From the NCBI GenBank assembly GCA_021186555.1, contig JAJKFL010000011.1, forward strand, positions 33,669,512 through 33,733,511: 64,000 nt of DNA, written 5' to 3'. The DNA is from Reticulitermes speratus (lineage: Eukaryota; Arthropoda; Insecta; Blattodea; Rhinotermitidae). Below, piece by piece: positions 1-9,719 of this stretch. The translations under genes and the position numbers were made by a program. The stretch's first letter is position 1, and every line of letters begins with the position of its first letter. Below the pieces are notes generated by a model that worked only from the letters and a program-made list of their open reading frames with translations, made no database searches and was not told the DNA's origin.

Positions 1-10
1 ATGAGATGTA

Positions 11-91
11 GGAGCTGCGAAGCCTGCCGCTCTATAGAGGTTTGACAATGGCGTTGGTAAACCTCTATAGAGCGGCAGGCTTCGCAGCTCC
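11..91. repeat. Perfect 33-bp hairpin
   Basis: The arms at 11-43 and 59-91 are exact reverse complements (GGAGCTGCGAAGCC... against ...GGCTTCGCAGCTCC), with a 15-nt loop. No coding content is seen. It is either a small foldback (MITE-like) element or a recent inverted duplication. Because the stem is perfect it is probably young, or kept identical by conversion. Confidence 0.85.
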
Positions 92-144
92 ATGTTTCTG
101 AACCTATGGGTCGCGAAACATTTTCACGAATCTAATTATTACTA

Positions 145-232
145 ACTTGAAATCTGGGAGCCTCAACCTCCTGGAACTCTCAGGGCCTGTGCAGGCCTGT
201 ATAGGAATTCCTTTAACTTATTACTAATTTAA
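145..232 (+). mobile_element. SINE-A 3' fragment
   Basis: This matches the last ~85 bases of SINE-A: the 'CTGGGAGCCTCAACCTCCTG' block followed by 'GGCCTGT(C/G)CAGGCCTGTA'. The tRNA-like head is missing, so the copy is truncated. Confidence 0.7.
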
Positions 233-344
233 CACTGCTTTGATGTACCAGTGCGAATAATTCTGACATAGAAACAGTAAAATATCTAATTAGCAAAAAT
301 TACAGCATCTTAATATTAACAAACATTGCGCTCTGTATAGTGTT

Positions 345-515
345 TCGTAACATGGTAATTTTTTTACGGTGAGGAGTTGTTACCACCTCGCCCAACCCCC
401 AAGCTGGAGGACCACCCCTTGTCGGCTGTCCGCGACTGCATATTCGCAGCTACCCTCCATATTCAGAGGCCGTTCCTCCATCCGCAACCCGAGGACGCGC
501 CATGCCGTGGTGACA
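345..515 (+). repeat. Dispersed repeat Q, intact junction copy
   Basis: This is the same sequence that appears inverted at 16723-16870 and, more diverged, at 59085-59200. Its right end (GTGGTGACAGGGACC, near 500-515) is the ancestral single copy of the 23-bp unit expanded at 16375-16722. It lies directly before a LINE-W 3' end, as it also does near 16.9 kb, so it may belong to the same retroelement; that link is inference. Confidence 0.6.
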
Positions 516-528
516 GGGACCCACTAAT

Positions 529-675
529 CATGCTCAGGATAGGGACAGGTGGCGGGCTCTTGTGAGTGCGGTAATGAACCTTCGGGTTCCGTAAAACGTG
601 GGGAATTTTTTGACTAGCTGACGACCTGTTAGTTTCTCAAGAAGGACTGTGCTACATGCAGTTAGTTAGTTAAAC
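529..675 (+). mobile_element. LINE-W 3' end, 5'-truncated
   Basis: It starts at CTCAGGATAGGGACAGGTGG, which encodes the AQDRDRW-type last residues of the LINE-W reverse transcriptase, and runs through the stop region and 3' UTR (GGGGAATTTTTTGACTAGCT) to the GTTAGTTAGTTA tail. At least eight other copies lie in this window. Confidence 0.7.
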
Positions 676-769
676 ATTGTGCTCACTAAAGCTTGATGCT
701 GGGTAATTTCTTTCGGAGGTCAACGTCTAAGTAAGAAACAAAAAAGCTTCGTAACACAAAACGTTGAAA

Positions 770-857
770 TTGGCAGTGCTGCCACCACCGGAGGCCAAGG
801 GAAGCTAACATGTTTCATGAAGTTTCCTTGGCTTCCGTTGGAGGCAGCACTGTCAGT
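770..857. repeat. Short foldback, ~34-bp imperfect stem
   Basis: TTGGCAGTGCTGCCACCACC at the left pairs with GGAGGCAGCACTGTCAG at the right, through GGAGGCCAAGGGAA / TTTCCTTGGCTTCC. The loop is about 19 nt. Size and mismatches suit a small MITE, and also a pre-miRNA-like hairpin. Confidence 0.7.
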
Positions 858-1436
858 TTTTCACATCAGCCTTTTTTTTTTGTTAAAAAGAGTTCTTTTG
901 AGAATGAATTAGTGAAAATAAAGGAGATTTCTATCAATTCCGAATTATAAGATTATCAAGCGGTATTCAATGCCAGCATTTGTATGGACTAAATGACTAG
1001 ACTACTGGAGGGGAAGACGGGGAGCGTAACAGTTCGAAGGAGGTATGGAGGGGGTAGGTCCGTGGGACGTATTTCCGTGGCCGTAGTATACAGCGTAATG
1101 AAAACTGTTTAAAATGTTTGTTGAATATATGACGCAGTTTCCTGTTTTGCAAGCGAGTACTTCGTCTAATGTCCTAACGTGATATGCATCTTTAAGTGTG
1201 AATTGATCTGTCATAGCCGTGTGATGCAATTTCCGCAACTTCTCGCTGTCAAACTAGGGTATCGCGTAGTAAAACTTAGTGCAATTTGACAGTTAAGCGA
1301 GGCTAATCTGATTATTCGGCTTACATTTGTAATTTATGTTGACTACCATAATCACCTTTGCGGTGAAATTTAATGCAAAATTCGAATACAGTAACCCCTC
1401 GCCCACCGAGGGTTTGCCTATACGCGGTTGGTATAG
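858..1436. other. No recognised feature
   Basis: I see no gene, array or repeat match here, only short chance ORFs with no familiar domain. Confidence 0.5.
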
Positions 1437-1976
1437 GAAACAAGACAGGCAATGTACGTATAACCTAACATTGAGGCGCGTTCGCGTAACCGTTGTTGCC
1501 GTGGAAAGGCAGTATTTATTACATATTCTGAGTGTGTGTCTGTAGCCTTAGTTATCCAGCATGTAAAGCGCATGCGCCGTATTATATTGTCATCTGTGGC
1601 CTGTCTGGCTGTACCATATTTTTTCCACATTATCTCATAAACGGCACTATTTTCGGAAAAAAAAGTTATTGAACATAAAATGTGTGTTATGATTTTCTCT
1701 ACAAATTTTGACCGAAACATTCCTCATTGTAAGAAGAATTCAGCGAGATATTACCATAAATGTACGTAGGTCGTCATGTAAAGTACCGTTATTCTTGACA
1801 GATTTTAATGAAACTTGAATTTTCTCAACATACGTATGTTCGAAAAATACTGAATTGTCAAATTTCATGAAAATACGTCCAGTGGGAGCCGAGTTGTTCC
1901 ATGCGGACGGACAGACAGACATTACAAAGCTAATAGTCACTTTTCGCAATTTTGCGAACGCATCTAAAACAAGGGT
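1437..1976 (+). repeat. Dispersed repeat R, copy 1
   Basis: This ~540-bp repeat shares ACAAGACAGGCAA near its start and the GGACGGACAGACAGACAT block near its end with copies at 12812 (inverted), 23094 (same strand) and 36222 (inverted). A TTTCATGAAAAT block next to the 'GTCTGTC' run is typical of sequences scattered through arthropod transposons. No long ORF survives. The element class is unknown. Confidence 0.7.
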
Positions 1977-1989
1977 AAAATTTTCCCTG

Positions 1990-2213
1990 TCCACGACATT
2001 GAGGCATGTAGGGGGGAGCAGAGGTGTAACTCAACTCATTCTCAACCTCTGCACTAAATGAAGGTAAGCGGTCGACATGACGCCCCGGCCGCTTTACCCC
2101 CGGGAACGAGCCTCCGTACCATTAAATAGCAGGCTGAATGTGCCCCAGAGCCGGTGTTGACGATTTAGAAAACAGAAAAATGCGTTACCCCTGCCGGGAT
2201 TCGAACTGCTGTT
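1990..2213 (-). mobile_element. SINE-D, partial
   Basis: The minus strand carries the SINE-D body: GGGGTAAAGCGGCCGGGGCG, then the tail ending near 'CTACATGCCTC'. The tRNA-like B box is visible at the right (rc of CCTGCCGGGATTCGAAC). The A-box half is missing or diverged. Confidence 0.65.
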
Positions 2214-2267
2214 GAAAATAATTAAATAAATGAGGAAACAATTTACCGAACACTGAAAAATTTAAAT

Positions 2268-2571
2268 ACACGCGGTGACGCAGTTGGTTGAGGCACTGCA
2301 CTACAAGCCGGAAAGTCGCGGGTTCGATTCCCGATGGTGTCATTGGAATTTTTCATTGACTTAATCATTCCGGCCGCACTATGGCCCTGGGGTCGACTCA
2401 GCCTCTAACAGAAATGAGTACCACGGATATTTCCTGGGAGGTAAAGGCGGCCGGTGCGTAGGGGTGACAACCTTACCACCTTTACCGATTGTGTAGAAAT
2501 TCTGGGGGCCTCAACGTCCTGGAACCCTAAGGGCCTGTCCAGGCCTGTAATGGGATTGCTTTAGCTTTACT
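2268..2571 (+). mobile_element. SINE-A, near full length
   Basis: The tRNA-like head has an A box (GCAGTTGGTTGAGGCA) and a B box (GGTTCGATTCC). The body contains GGCCGCACTATGGCCCTGGG and the CTGGGGGCCTCAACG... tail. Mobilised in trans by a LINE, as is usual for SINEs. No clear target duplication is visible. Confidence 0.8.
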
Positions 2572-2600
2572 AGATAATATATTAGGTATATATATGACAA

Positions 2601-2860
2601 GCCGATCCCAGTGGCCGTGCGGTGTAAGGCGTGGGTCTACGGCCGCTCTCTTACTGGGATTGTGGGTTCGAATCCCGCCTAGGGCATGGATATCTGTCTC
2701 TTGTGAGTTTTGTGTGTTGTCAGGTAGAGGTCTCTGCGACGGGCTGGTCCCTCGTCCAGAGGAGTCCTACCGAGTGTGTGTGTGTCCTCAAAGTGTGATA
2801 ATGAAGCCTCGAAAAATGAGGCGGCCTAGGCCCCCAAGGGGCTGTCGAGCCATTGGGGGG
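2601..2860 (+). mobile_element. SINE-C, full length
   Basis: It begins GCCGATCCCAGTGGCCGTGC with a tRNA-like head (B box GGGTTCGAATCCCGCC), continues with the GGTAGAGGTCTCTGCGACGG body, and ends at CTGTCGAGCCATTGG followed by a G run. A 40-bp hairpin abuts its 3' end. Confidence 0.85.
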
Positions 2861-2866
2861 GGGGGA

Positions 2867-2957
2867 ATATATACAGGGCATACACAAAAGAATGGTGCGG
2901 TTTCAAAAGTGAATAAATTGAAACCGCACCATTGTTTTGTGTATGCTCTGTATATAT
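2867..2957. repeat. Foldback with 40-bp stem
   Basis: The arms at 2867-2906 and 2918-2957 pair almost perfectly (GGTGCGGTTTCAA against TTGAAACCGCACC; GGGCATACACAAAAG against the mismatch-bearing partner). The loop is 11 nt. It starts directly after the G run of the SINE-C 3' end, so the SINE tail may have been its target. Confidence 0.8.
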
Positions 2958-3710
2958 GACTATCAAACATCGTGCATCGCAGTTCAATGCAGCCTCCAGC
3001 AATGTTTGTTGAGCCACGAAATTGATACACTCGATTTGTAGCTAGCTAATTCGAAATATGTACGAACTGTTTGCGGAGGATCAGTTTACAGGTGTTACAG
3101 ATATTTGCACAGTGTCTCTGGAAAGATGCATCTGCTGTTTACGGGAAGCTAAGAAGTCTACACCAGTAAGTTTGTTTTTCATAACTTTGATTAATGGACA
3201 GGATATTGGTTTAGGTAGCCCAGGGGAATTTTGTCACAAAATGTCTGTCAGATGGGGATAAATTCCGAACACAAAAGCTTTTTACCGAACGTTTTCTTTT
3301 CGTGAGCTCAATCGGTGAAGTGACTGGGTTACGGAATTGACGAGCGGCGAATAGGAGTTCGTTACCCGCAAGGATTGAGATCTTTACCTTTACAGCCTCC
3401 AGACCGGCTGTGGGGCCCACACAGCCTCATTTAGTGAGTATCGGGCATGATTCTATGGAAATTTGTTCCTTTCGAAATAAGCCCTGTTTCCGTCGGAATA
3501 ACTAGGGAGTGGGTAAACTAAAAAGAAATTATCCTTGGTGTAATTCAGGATGTGGCTACTAAATAACGAGAATAGTTTTAAGAGCGCACTTTGTAATCAG
3601 ATTATTGTTTCCATGCTTTATCTTCTTCACAGTAATTTTAATCATAAGCTACAAACGGCTTCATAGGGCTCTTCAGCCCTTCAAGCATCCCCTAAAGTCA
3701 TTTTGTGCGA
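2958..3710. other. Mostly unassigned; SINE-D-like remnant at 3308-3425
   Basis: A weak SINE-D resemblance is seen around 3385-3425 (CCTCCAGACCGGCTGTGGGGCC) with a possible head before it. The rest shows no recognisable gene or repeat. Confidence 0.4.
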
Positions 3711-4555
3711 GTTTTTGAACTAAGAAGCGGAAGGTTTCGGTGGTAGTTTTTGAACTAAGAAGCGGAAGGTTTCGGTGGTAGTTTTTGAACTAAGAAGCGG
3801 AAGGTTTCGTTGGTAGTTTTTGAACTAAGAAGCGGAAGGTTTCGTTGGTAGTTTTTGAACTAAGAAGCGGAAGGTTTCGGTGGTAGTTTTTGAACTAAGA
3901 AGCGGAAGGTTTCGGTGGTAGTTTTTGAACTAAGAAGCAGAAGGTTTCGTTGGTAGTTTTTGAACTAAGAAGCGGAAGGTTTCGTTGGTAGTTTTTGAAC
4001 TAAGAAGCGGAAGGTTTTGTTGGTAGTTTTTGAACTAAGGAGCGGAAGGTTTCGGTGGTAGTTTTTGAACTAAGAAGCGGAAGGTTTCGGTGGTAGTTTT
4101 TGAACTAAGAAGCGGAAGGTTTCGTTGGTAGTTTTTGAACTAAGAAGCGGAAGGTTTTGGTGGTAGTTTTTGAACTAAGAAGCGGAAGGTTTCGTTGGTA
4201 GTTTTTGAACTAAGAAGCGGAAGGTTTCGGTGGTAGTTTTTGAACTAAGAAGCGGAAGGTTTCGTTGGTAGTTTTTGAACTAAGAAGCGGAAGGTTTCGA
4301 TGGTAGTTTTTGAACTAAGAAGCGGAAGTTTTCGGTGGTAGTTTTTGAACTAAGAAGCGGAAGTTTTCGGTGGTAGTTTTTGAACTAAGAAGCGGAAGGT
4401 TTCGGTGGTAGTTTTTGAACTAAGAAGCGGAAGGTTTCGGTGGTAGTTTTTGAACTAAGAAGCGGAAGTTTTCGGTGGTAGTTTTTGAACTAAGAAGCGG
4501 AAGGTTTCGGTGGTAGTTTTTGAACTAAGAAGCGGAAGGTTTCGGTGGTAGTTTT
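3711..4555. repeat. 35-bp minisatellite, 24 copies
   Basis: The unit begins GTTTTTGAACTAAGAAGCGG and ends GGTTTCG(G/T)TGGTA. Starts recur exactly every 35 bases from 3711 to 4551. Variants are single substitutions (G/T at one site, a few others), showing recent expansion. There are no spacers, so this is not a CRISPR-type array. No element boundaries are recognised around it. Confidence 0.95.
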
Positions 4556-4805
4556 CTTCACGTTCACAAAATATTGTATATTCACTCGTTGCCCACTTTT
4601 ATATCAAGCATGATCGAGGGAAATTAAAAATTATTAATAAAATTGTTACTTGACACTACGGCAGTACGACGGAGAGTGGTTTGGCGCGCGATTGGGCCAT
4701 GTTTCAATGTTAACTGGTACATAGTTATTTTGATGGCTAATGGCGCAGGCCAAGTTCTGCACGCGTAATCCCATTTAACTTCCACATCTCGTGTATCATC
4801 ATAAT
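4556..4805. other. No recognised feature
   Basis: Single-copy-looking sequence between the 35-bp array and a SINE-C copy. Confidence 0.5.
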
Positions 4806-5066
4806 ATTTTTCTGTGGCCCAACAGCCCAAATCGGGCCTAGGCCGCTTCATTTTGAGGTTTCTAGATCACACACAATTAGACACACACACACACACACAC
4901 AATATATTACTTCTCTGAACGAGTGATCAGCTCGTCGCAGAGGCCGCTAGCTACACAACACACAACAAATACAAGAGACGTACATCCATACCCTCAGCGG
5001 GATTCGAACCCGCGATCCCAGCAATGCCGCAAATGTACGCCTTAGAGCGCACGGCCAACGGATCGG
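4806..5066 (-). mobile_element. SINE-C, diverged
   Basis: The minus strand reads head to tail from 5066 (rc of GGCCAACGGATCGG) to 4806. The B box is visible as GGGATTCGAACCCGCGATCC. A short (AC)n stretch at 4884-4902 sits in the body. Confidence 0.75.
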
Positions 5067-5571
5067 TTATCATCTTAATATTACTCTGAAATTTAATAAT
5101 ATGTTTTGTATTGTTGCGTATTTAAATGAATCATTCTGTATATGAACACCCTGTATACGGATAATCCTTATTTGCCTTCGTTGCGTGGTGCTTACTGTAG
5201 AAACAATTGTACCTTTTGAAGCCGACCTGAAGTTCGCCTGAGCGTTTCTGTGTAGAGTTGACGTGACACTTGACGATGGAAGTGCCTGTGTGGACTGGGC
5301 ACTTGTAGTACGCGGTGTTTGTGATCGCGTGTAGAGCCAGTCACTCCATCACAGTGTGACGGCTGTACAGTTCAGCCGTGCGAACTCCGGTCATTTGCAG
5401 CTGACAACTTCTGGTCCATGACAAGAGGCATATTTCACCTCTTTTTTTCTTTTTGGAGATAACAACTATACAGTTTTCATTTCTGTAATTAATACTGAAG
5501 GTAATTAAAATTGGAATGTTTCATTCGATGTTCTATATGTTTGCAGTCTAACTAAAAAGTTTTAATTGCGT
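5067..5571. other. No recognised feature
   Basis: AT-rich sequence with no ORF or repeat I can place. A 'GAACACCCTGTATAC' string near 5146 resembles ends of various DNA transposons but has no partner. Confidence 0.4.
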
Positions 5572-5581
5572 TAATTACATT

Positions 5582-5840
5582 TCGTTTTTTTCATAGCGCA
5601 ACAGCCCCTAGTGGGCCAGGGCCTCCTCATTATCAAGGCCTCACGATGACACTCAGACACACCACACTCGGTAGGACTCCTCTGGACGAGTGATCAGCCC
5701 GACGCAGAGATTTCTATCTGACAACAGACGACACTCATAAGAGACAGACATCCATGCTCCCGGCGGGATTCGAACCCGCAATCCCAACAAGCGAGTGACC
5801 GCAGACCCACGCTTTAGACCGCGTGGCCACTGGGATCGGC
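5582..5840 (-). mobile_element. SINE-C with target-site duplication
   Basis: A full SINE-C on the minus strand, from the GATCGGC head at 5840 back to a T-run (rc of poly-A) at 5584. The flanks AATTACATTT (5572-5581) and AAATACATTT (5841-5850) differ by one base and form a likely target duplication. Confidence 0.8.
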
Positions 5841-6075
5841 AAATACATTTTAGTGTCTCATTTTTTAAAATGTAACGGTGTAGTACACTGTAATCTAGAC
5901 CACAGTGCTAAGCGTATCGTCCACTGTAATGTTTAAAATCGATACATTTGGCCACGGAGTGTAAGTATGTGTTTCTTATAATTCTTATAATAAACAGAAG
6001 ATATTTCCTTAAACAGAATTAATGTATGGGTCTTTATCATGGATATGTAGTGTGTTTTCTGCGAAGTTTAAACTG

Positions 6076-6132
6076 AAATTTAAATATAATGTACATGGGA
6101 TTGTGTCTTAGAAGGACGCTATTTGTAGCAGT
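6076..6132 (+). repeat. Direct repeat, left copy
   Basis: AAATTTAAATATAATGTAC followed by TTGTGTCTTAGAAGGACGCT recurs at 7355-7412 with few differences. The two copies bracket the LINE-X end and its 39-bp array. Confidence 0.75.
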
Positions 6133-6307
6133 ATTTGTTGAAGTCGCTGCATCATATTTCGTTAGTAAAACACCTTGCCTAAGAATGACTCAAAAGTTAT
6201 GGATCTTAATGTCACAGACTGAGTTTTTACACGACCGACCGGTTGTGTGGTAATTTGATCACGTTCTGTTTTACTGTAGGTGTTGTAGCAAGGGACCTTG
6301 TATCATC

Positions 6308-6926
6308 ATTCTGTAGTCTGTCTTGCGACAGGTCCATAGCCTCTTCATTCTGTAGTCTGTCTTACATCAGGTCCGTAGCCTCTTCATTCTGCTGTCTGTC
6401 TTACGACAGGTCCGTAGCCTCTTCATTCTGCTGTCTGTCTTACGACAGGTCCGTATCCTCTTCATTCTGCAGTGTCTTACGACAGGTCCGTAGCCTCTTC
6501 ATTCTGCTGTCTGTCTTACGACAGGTCCGTAGCCTCTTCATTCTGCTGTCTGTCTTACGACAGGTCAATAGCCTCTTAATTATGTAGTCTGTCATACGAC
6601 AGGTCTATAGCCTCTTCAGTCTGTAGTCTGTCTTACGACAGGTCCGTAGCCTCTTCATTCTGTAGTCTGTCTTAAGACAGGTCCGTAGCCTCTTCATTCT
6701 GCTGTCTGTCTTACGACAGCTCCGTAGCCTCTTCATTCTGCAGTCTGTCTTACGACAGGTCCGTAGCCTCTTCATTCTGCAGTCTGTCTTACGACAGGTC
6801 CGTAGCCTCTTCATTCTGCTGTCTGTCTTACGACAGGTCCGTAGCCTCTTCATTCTGTAGTCTGTCTTACGACAGGTCTGTAGCCTCTTCATTCTGTAGT
6901 CTGTCTTACGACAGGTCCGTAGCCTC
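6308..6926 (-). repeat. 39-bp array from amplified LINE-X 3' terminus
   Basis: About 16 copies of a 39-base unit (CTGTAGTCTGTCTTACGACA... on +). On the minus strand one unit reads as 12 codons plus stop, RGYGPVVRQTAE*, which is exactly the C-terminal end of LINE-X seen as a single copy at 38698. It is contiguous with more LINE-X coding sequence at 6927. One unit carries a small deletion near 6465. Confidence 0.9.
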
Positions 6927-7075
6927 ATCCAAAGCGAGTTCTCCACAGGGTGCGATCTAGTGCTTCCTCTTTCAATTTCCAGTATCGTTTCTTTTCCTTA
7001 AGGTCATCCAGTAGCTGCTTACGCCTTCTTCCTTGTCTTCCCGTCATTTCTATTCTTCCTTTTACCTTCCCCTAG
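6927..7075 (-). pseudogene. LINE-X reverse transcriptase C-terminus (fragment)
   Basis: The minus strand matches the region at 38730-38880: codons for GRRGRRRKQLLDDLK-like and WKLKEEALDRTLW-like residues, directly upstream of the 39-bp array. This is the tail of a non-LTR retrotransposon ORF2, 5'-truncated as LINE copies usually are. Confidence 0.75.
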
Positions 7076-7257
7076 GACCTTGTATACGAAATTAAATTCC
7101 GATGAAAACTTATAGGGTAGATTCCGCAATATTGAATTTCGTCAGAATCCGAATACTACTAAAATCTTCTGCCGCCATAGAGTAGAATCCTTATAAGAAG
7201 CTTGTAGTCGCTCAGTTACTCTTTTATGTCCTGCTTTTTGGGAACTTGGTTATTTAA

Positions 7258-7316
7258 TTACCGCGTTCAAAAGAGCCCTCCACTGCGTCATATCCTAGCC
7301 AGATTAATCCAGACCA
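7258..7316 (-). mobile_element. LINE-W fragment
   Basis: The minus strand reads TGGATTAATCTGGCTAGGAT..., a diverged version of the WID-AQDR C-terminal codons of LINE-W. A second fragment lies at about 7676-7730, same strand. Confidence 0.5.
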
Positions 7317-7354
7317 TAATTCCCCTCCCTATGTGTATCCCAAAGTATAAATTT

Positions 7355-7412
7355 AAATTTAAATATAATGTACGCGGGCTTGTGTCTTAGAAGGACGCTG
7401 CCTGTAGCAGTA
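7355..7412 (+). repeat. Direct repeat, right copy
   Basis: Partner of 6076-6132; it starts AAATTTAAATATAATGTACG and ends at GCAGTA. Confidence 0.75.
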
Positions 7413-7444
7413 AATCCTATGTCATGTTATTTATACCGTGCATA

Positions 7445-7605
7445 TTCCTATAATTATAACACCAACCAACTTATGCACTGTATAATATACATTTATGAGC
7501 TATTATAACACTGATCCATGTTTCGGCACCGACGTGCCATCATCAGGGAACTGTTCGGTACAAAGGAATGTAGGTCCATCACGCCAAGTAAGAGAGTTAT
7601 GATTG
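7445..7605 (-). mobile_element. Element fragment with hammerhead-like motif H1
   Basis: Homologous over ~150 bp to 20830-20976. The ACCAACTTATGCACT end lies at ~7461. On the minus strand (7513-7550): CUGAUGA, U, helix GGCAC/GUGCC with loop GUCG, GAAA, CAUG. The expected cleavage triplet GUA is GGA here and the outer stem is poor, so this copy is probably inactive. Confidence 0.55.
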
Positions 7606-8737
7606 TTCATGAATGTATTTTGTCCAATGTATAATTTGGTTGGTAAAATTATTATTACCTCATTCGCAAGACACCGCTACCGGTCCCTATTCTGAGCCAG
7701 ATTAGTCCAGTACATATCTTCCCCACCCGCCTCTTGTAAGATCCATTTTAATATTATCCTTCCATCTACGGATACGTCTTCCACGGTATCTCCGACGGTA
7801 CAACATCGAAAGTACAGAAGCTGTCTCCCCTTATTCTTTCCCTTTGTGCAGTTTGTGCCTTGAATCAGAAAAATGAGTCTCGCTCCTGTATTTATATTAA
7901 TTTTTATGAATATGATATTCTCAGGGCGATGAGGCAGATATTACGGACATGTCGCCGTGTAATCTCTTTGGAACATACAGACGTTTCGGTTGAACCTACC
8001 GCTTCCATCTTTCCTGGAGGATAAGGCGTCACGTTACAAAAGACCTGAATCTTATGACCTGTCCATCTTCGTCACCTGACCTCGTTATCAAGTCTTTTTG
8101 AGTTTGACGACACTGGAATTTGATATGGTGTTTCGTTACGTCAGATATACCAGCTGTGCTTTATGTTGGCTGGTCTGCCCGCGACAACGTGTAAGCTAAC
8201 GTGTTGACACAGTACACTTGTTTACACATAAAATCTGGTCTATGTACCGTTGATATTAATACGTGTTACATAGCCTGTTGTGTAATGATGAGCACGTATG
8301 TACGTTAATTTGATTAGTGCGCACTGTATCCGGTTAGTACCAGGTGCTGTGACACCAGTTGGCGGCCTGTGGGGCAGATGGACAGTGGACACGCGGATAC
8401 GCTGGGTTAGCAGGTACTGCGTTCTGTTATGTTCTACATCTTTGTGTAGCTACAGTGTTACTCTAGGCTTCTGTGTCTTCCTTACAAAGCTAATGAGCAG
8501 TACATGTATTTCTGTCTATTACACAGTGGTCCCTCGGCAATCCGGAACCCTGGGTAGTCCGGACAATTGGTTGCCGCTTCCTGTCGACGTGTTTATTGTA
8601 TTATTGTAACCCAATCACTGATCTCCCCGACGTACAGTGGAACAGCGCCAGGAAGTGGCAAATAATAGTTGTCAGATAAAATAAGGACGCGGAATATGAG
8701 TTTTATTTACTTGAGAACCAAAATTTCGGGATTTAAG
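7606..8737. other. No recognised gene
   Basis: Only a short LINE-W scrap (7676-7730) is placed. A CAGTGGTCCCTCGGCAATCC string at 8525 resembles a pogo/Tigger terminal repeat but I cannot find its partner. Confidence 0.4.
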
Positions 8738-9020
8738 CAAGGTAAAGTTCTCCCTAGAACTGGCCATGAAGGAACAGAGGGGAAGTAGAAGTATAGCTCT
8801 ACTCTTTCTTTAACCCTGGCACTAGATGAGGGTGGGTGATCAACTCGACGCCTCGGCCGCTTTAACCCCCGGGAAAGAGAACCGGTACCCATTGTATAGG
8901 AGTCTGGGTGGGCCCCAGGGCCGGTCTGGACAGGTGCGGGAAATTTCTTCCCCATCGGGATTCAATCCCCGGACCGTCCAGCCCGTAGCGAGTCGCTATA
9001 CCGACTGAGCTATCCCGGCC
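8738..9020 (-). mobile_element. SINE-D, best-preserved copy
   Basis: The minus strand starts GGCCGGGATAGCTCAGTCGG, a near-intact tRNA-like head with A box and B box (GGGATTGAATCCC). The body has GGCCCTGGGGCCCACCCAGA and GGGGGTTAAAGCGGCCGAGG. This copy defines the family here. It is tRNA-derived and not a functional tRNA because the anticodon region is diverged. Confidence 0.85.
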
Positions 9021-9475
9021 CACGATTTAAGCAAGACTGGCCTAAATTTACAGAGACAGTAAAATATATGGGAGACACAACTGAAGGAAATATCACATAT
9101 GTCAGATGTTTACAAAATAACACCCTCGTAACATCACACCTGGAGAATTGCTTGATTATGACAGTAAAATTTGGATCTTAAACCCAAAGGAAGTCCAGAA
9201 ATTAGTAGCGTGGTGGCACAGATGTGTTCATTGAGGCTACGATCAGTTTAGATAAGCAGGATCGCCCAAAAAATTCTGGCATCGGAGGAAGAGAAGTTAG
9301 AGATATAGATTTGACGACAGAACTGAAACTTGTCCATGTTGGTCAGATTGGTACAGGAGGCAGAGTCGATATGAGATATTTGTGGGTCCAAGGCAGAAGT
9401 AAATTTAGTGCTCCCACTGTACTGTTTTATTGAAATGAAAATGGATTAAGAGCAATCTAAGAATTTAATGAAAAT
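9021..9475. other. No recognised feature
   Basis: No gene or repeat identified. The ORF at 9224-9433 has no familiar domain. Confidence 0.4.
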
Positions 9476-9521
9476 ACAAAATGTGTTTGATACAAGTTTT
9501 AAAACTTTCGCGGCGACATGA

Positions 9522-9701
9522 TTCAATATAGTCTTCTCGGGCGCACAGCCGCGTCAACTCTTTTGAATACAACGTTTCGGGACTAGCTCCGTCCCCATCC
9601 TCAGGCAGGAGTTTTGCCTGAGGATGGGGACGGAGCTAGTCCCCGAAACGTTGTATTCAAACGAGTTGACGCGGCTGTGCGCCCGAGAAGACTATATTGA
9701 A
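9522..9701. mobile_element. Foldback with paired hammerhead-like motifs H2a/H2b
   Basis: The arms at 9522-9607 and 9615-9701 are near-perfect reverse complements. Each arm carries the motif, facing opposite ways: CUGAGGA, U, helix GGGGAC/GUCCCC, GAAA, CGUUGUA. The flanks ACAAAATGTGTTTG (9476-9489 and 9701-9714) form a 14-bp direct repeat that may be a target duplication. The left copy lacks one C in the helix. Confidence 0.75.
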
Positions 9702-9719
9702 CAAAATGTGTTTGTTTGA

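Noticed and set aside
3711..4555. CRISPR-like array of regular repeats
   Set aside because: Repeats are contiguous without spacers and the window is eukaryotic; a minisatellite.
8523..8690. Second pogo/Tigger element (CAGTGGTCCCTCGGCAATCC)
   Set aside because: Only one terminus-like string; no matching inverted end or TA pair found.
8950..9020. tRNA gene (also heads at 2280, 2601, 15600, 20998, 27019, 33000, 40018, 48570, 51150)
   Set aside because: A and B boxes are present but cloverleaf pairing and anticodon are degraded and each is fused to a SINE body.
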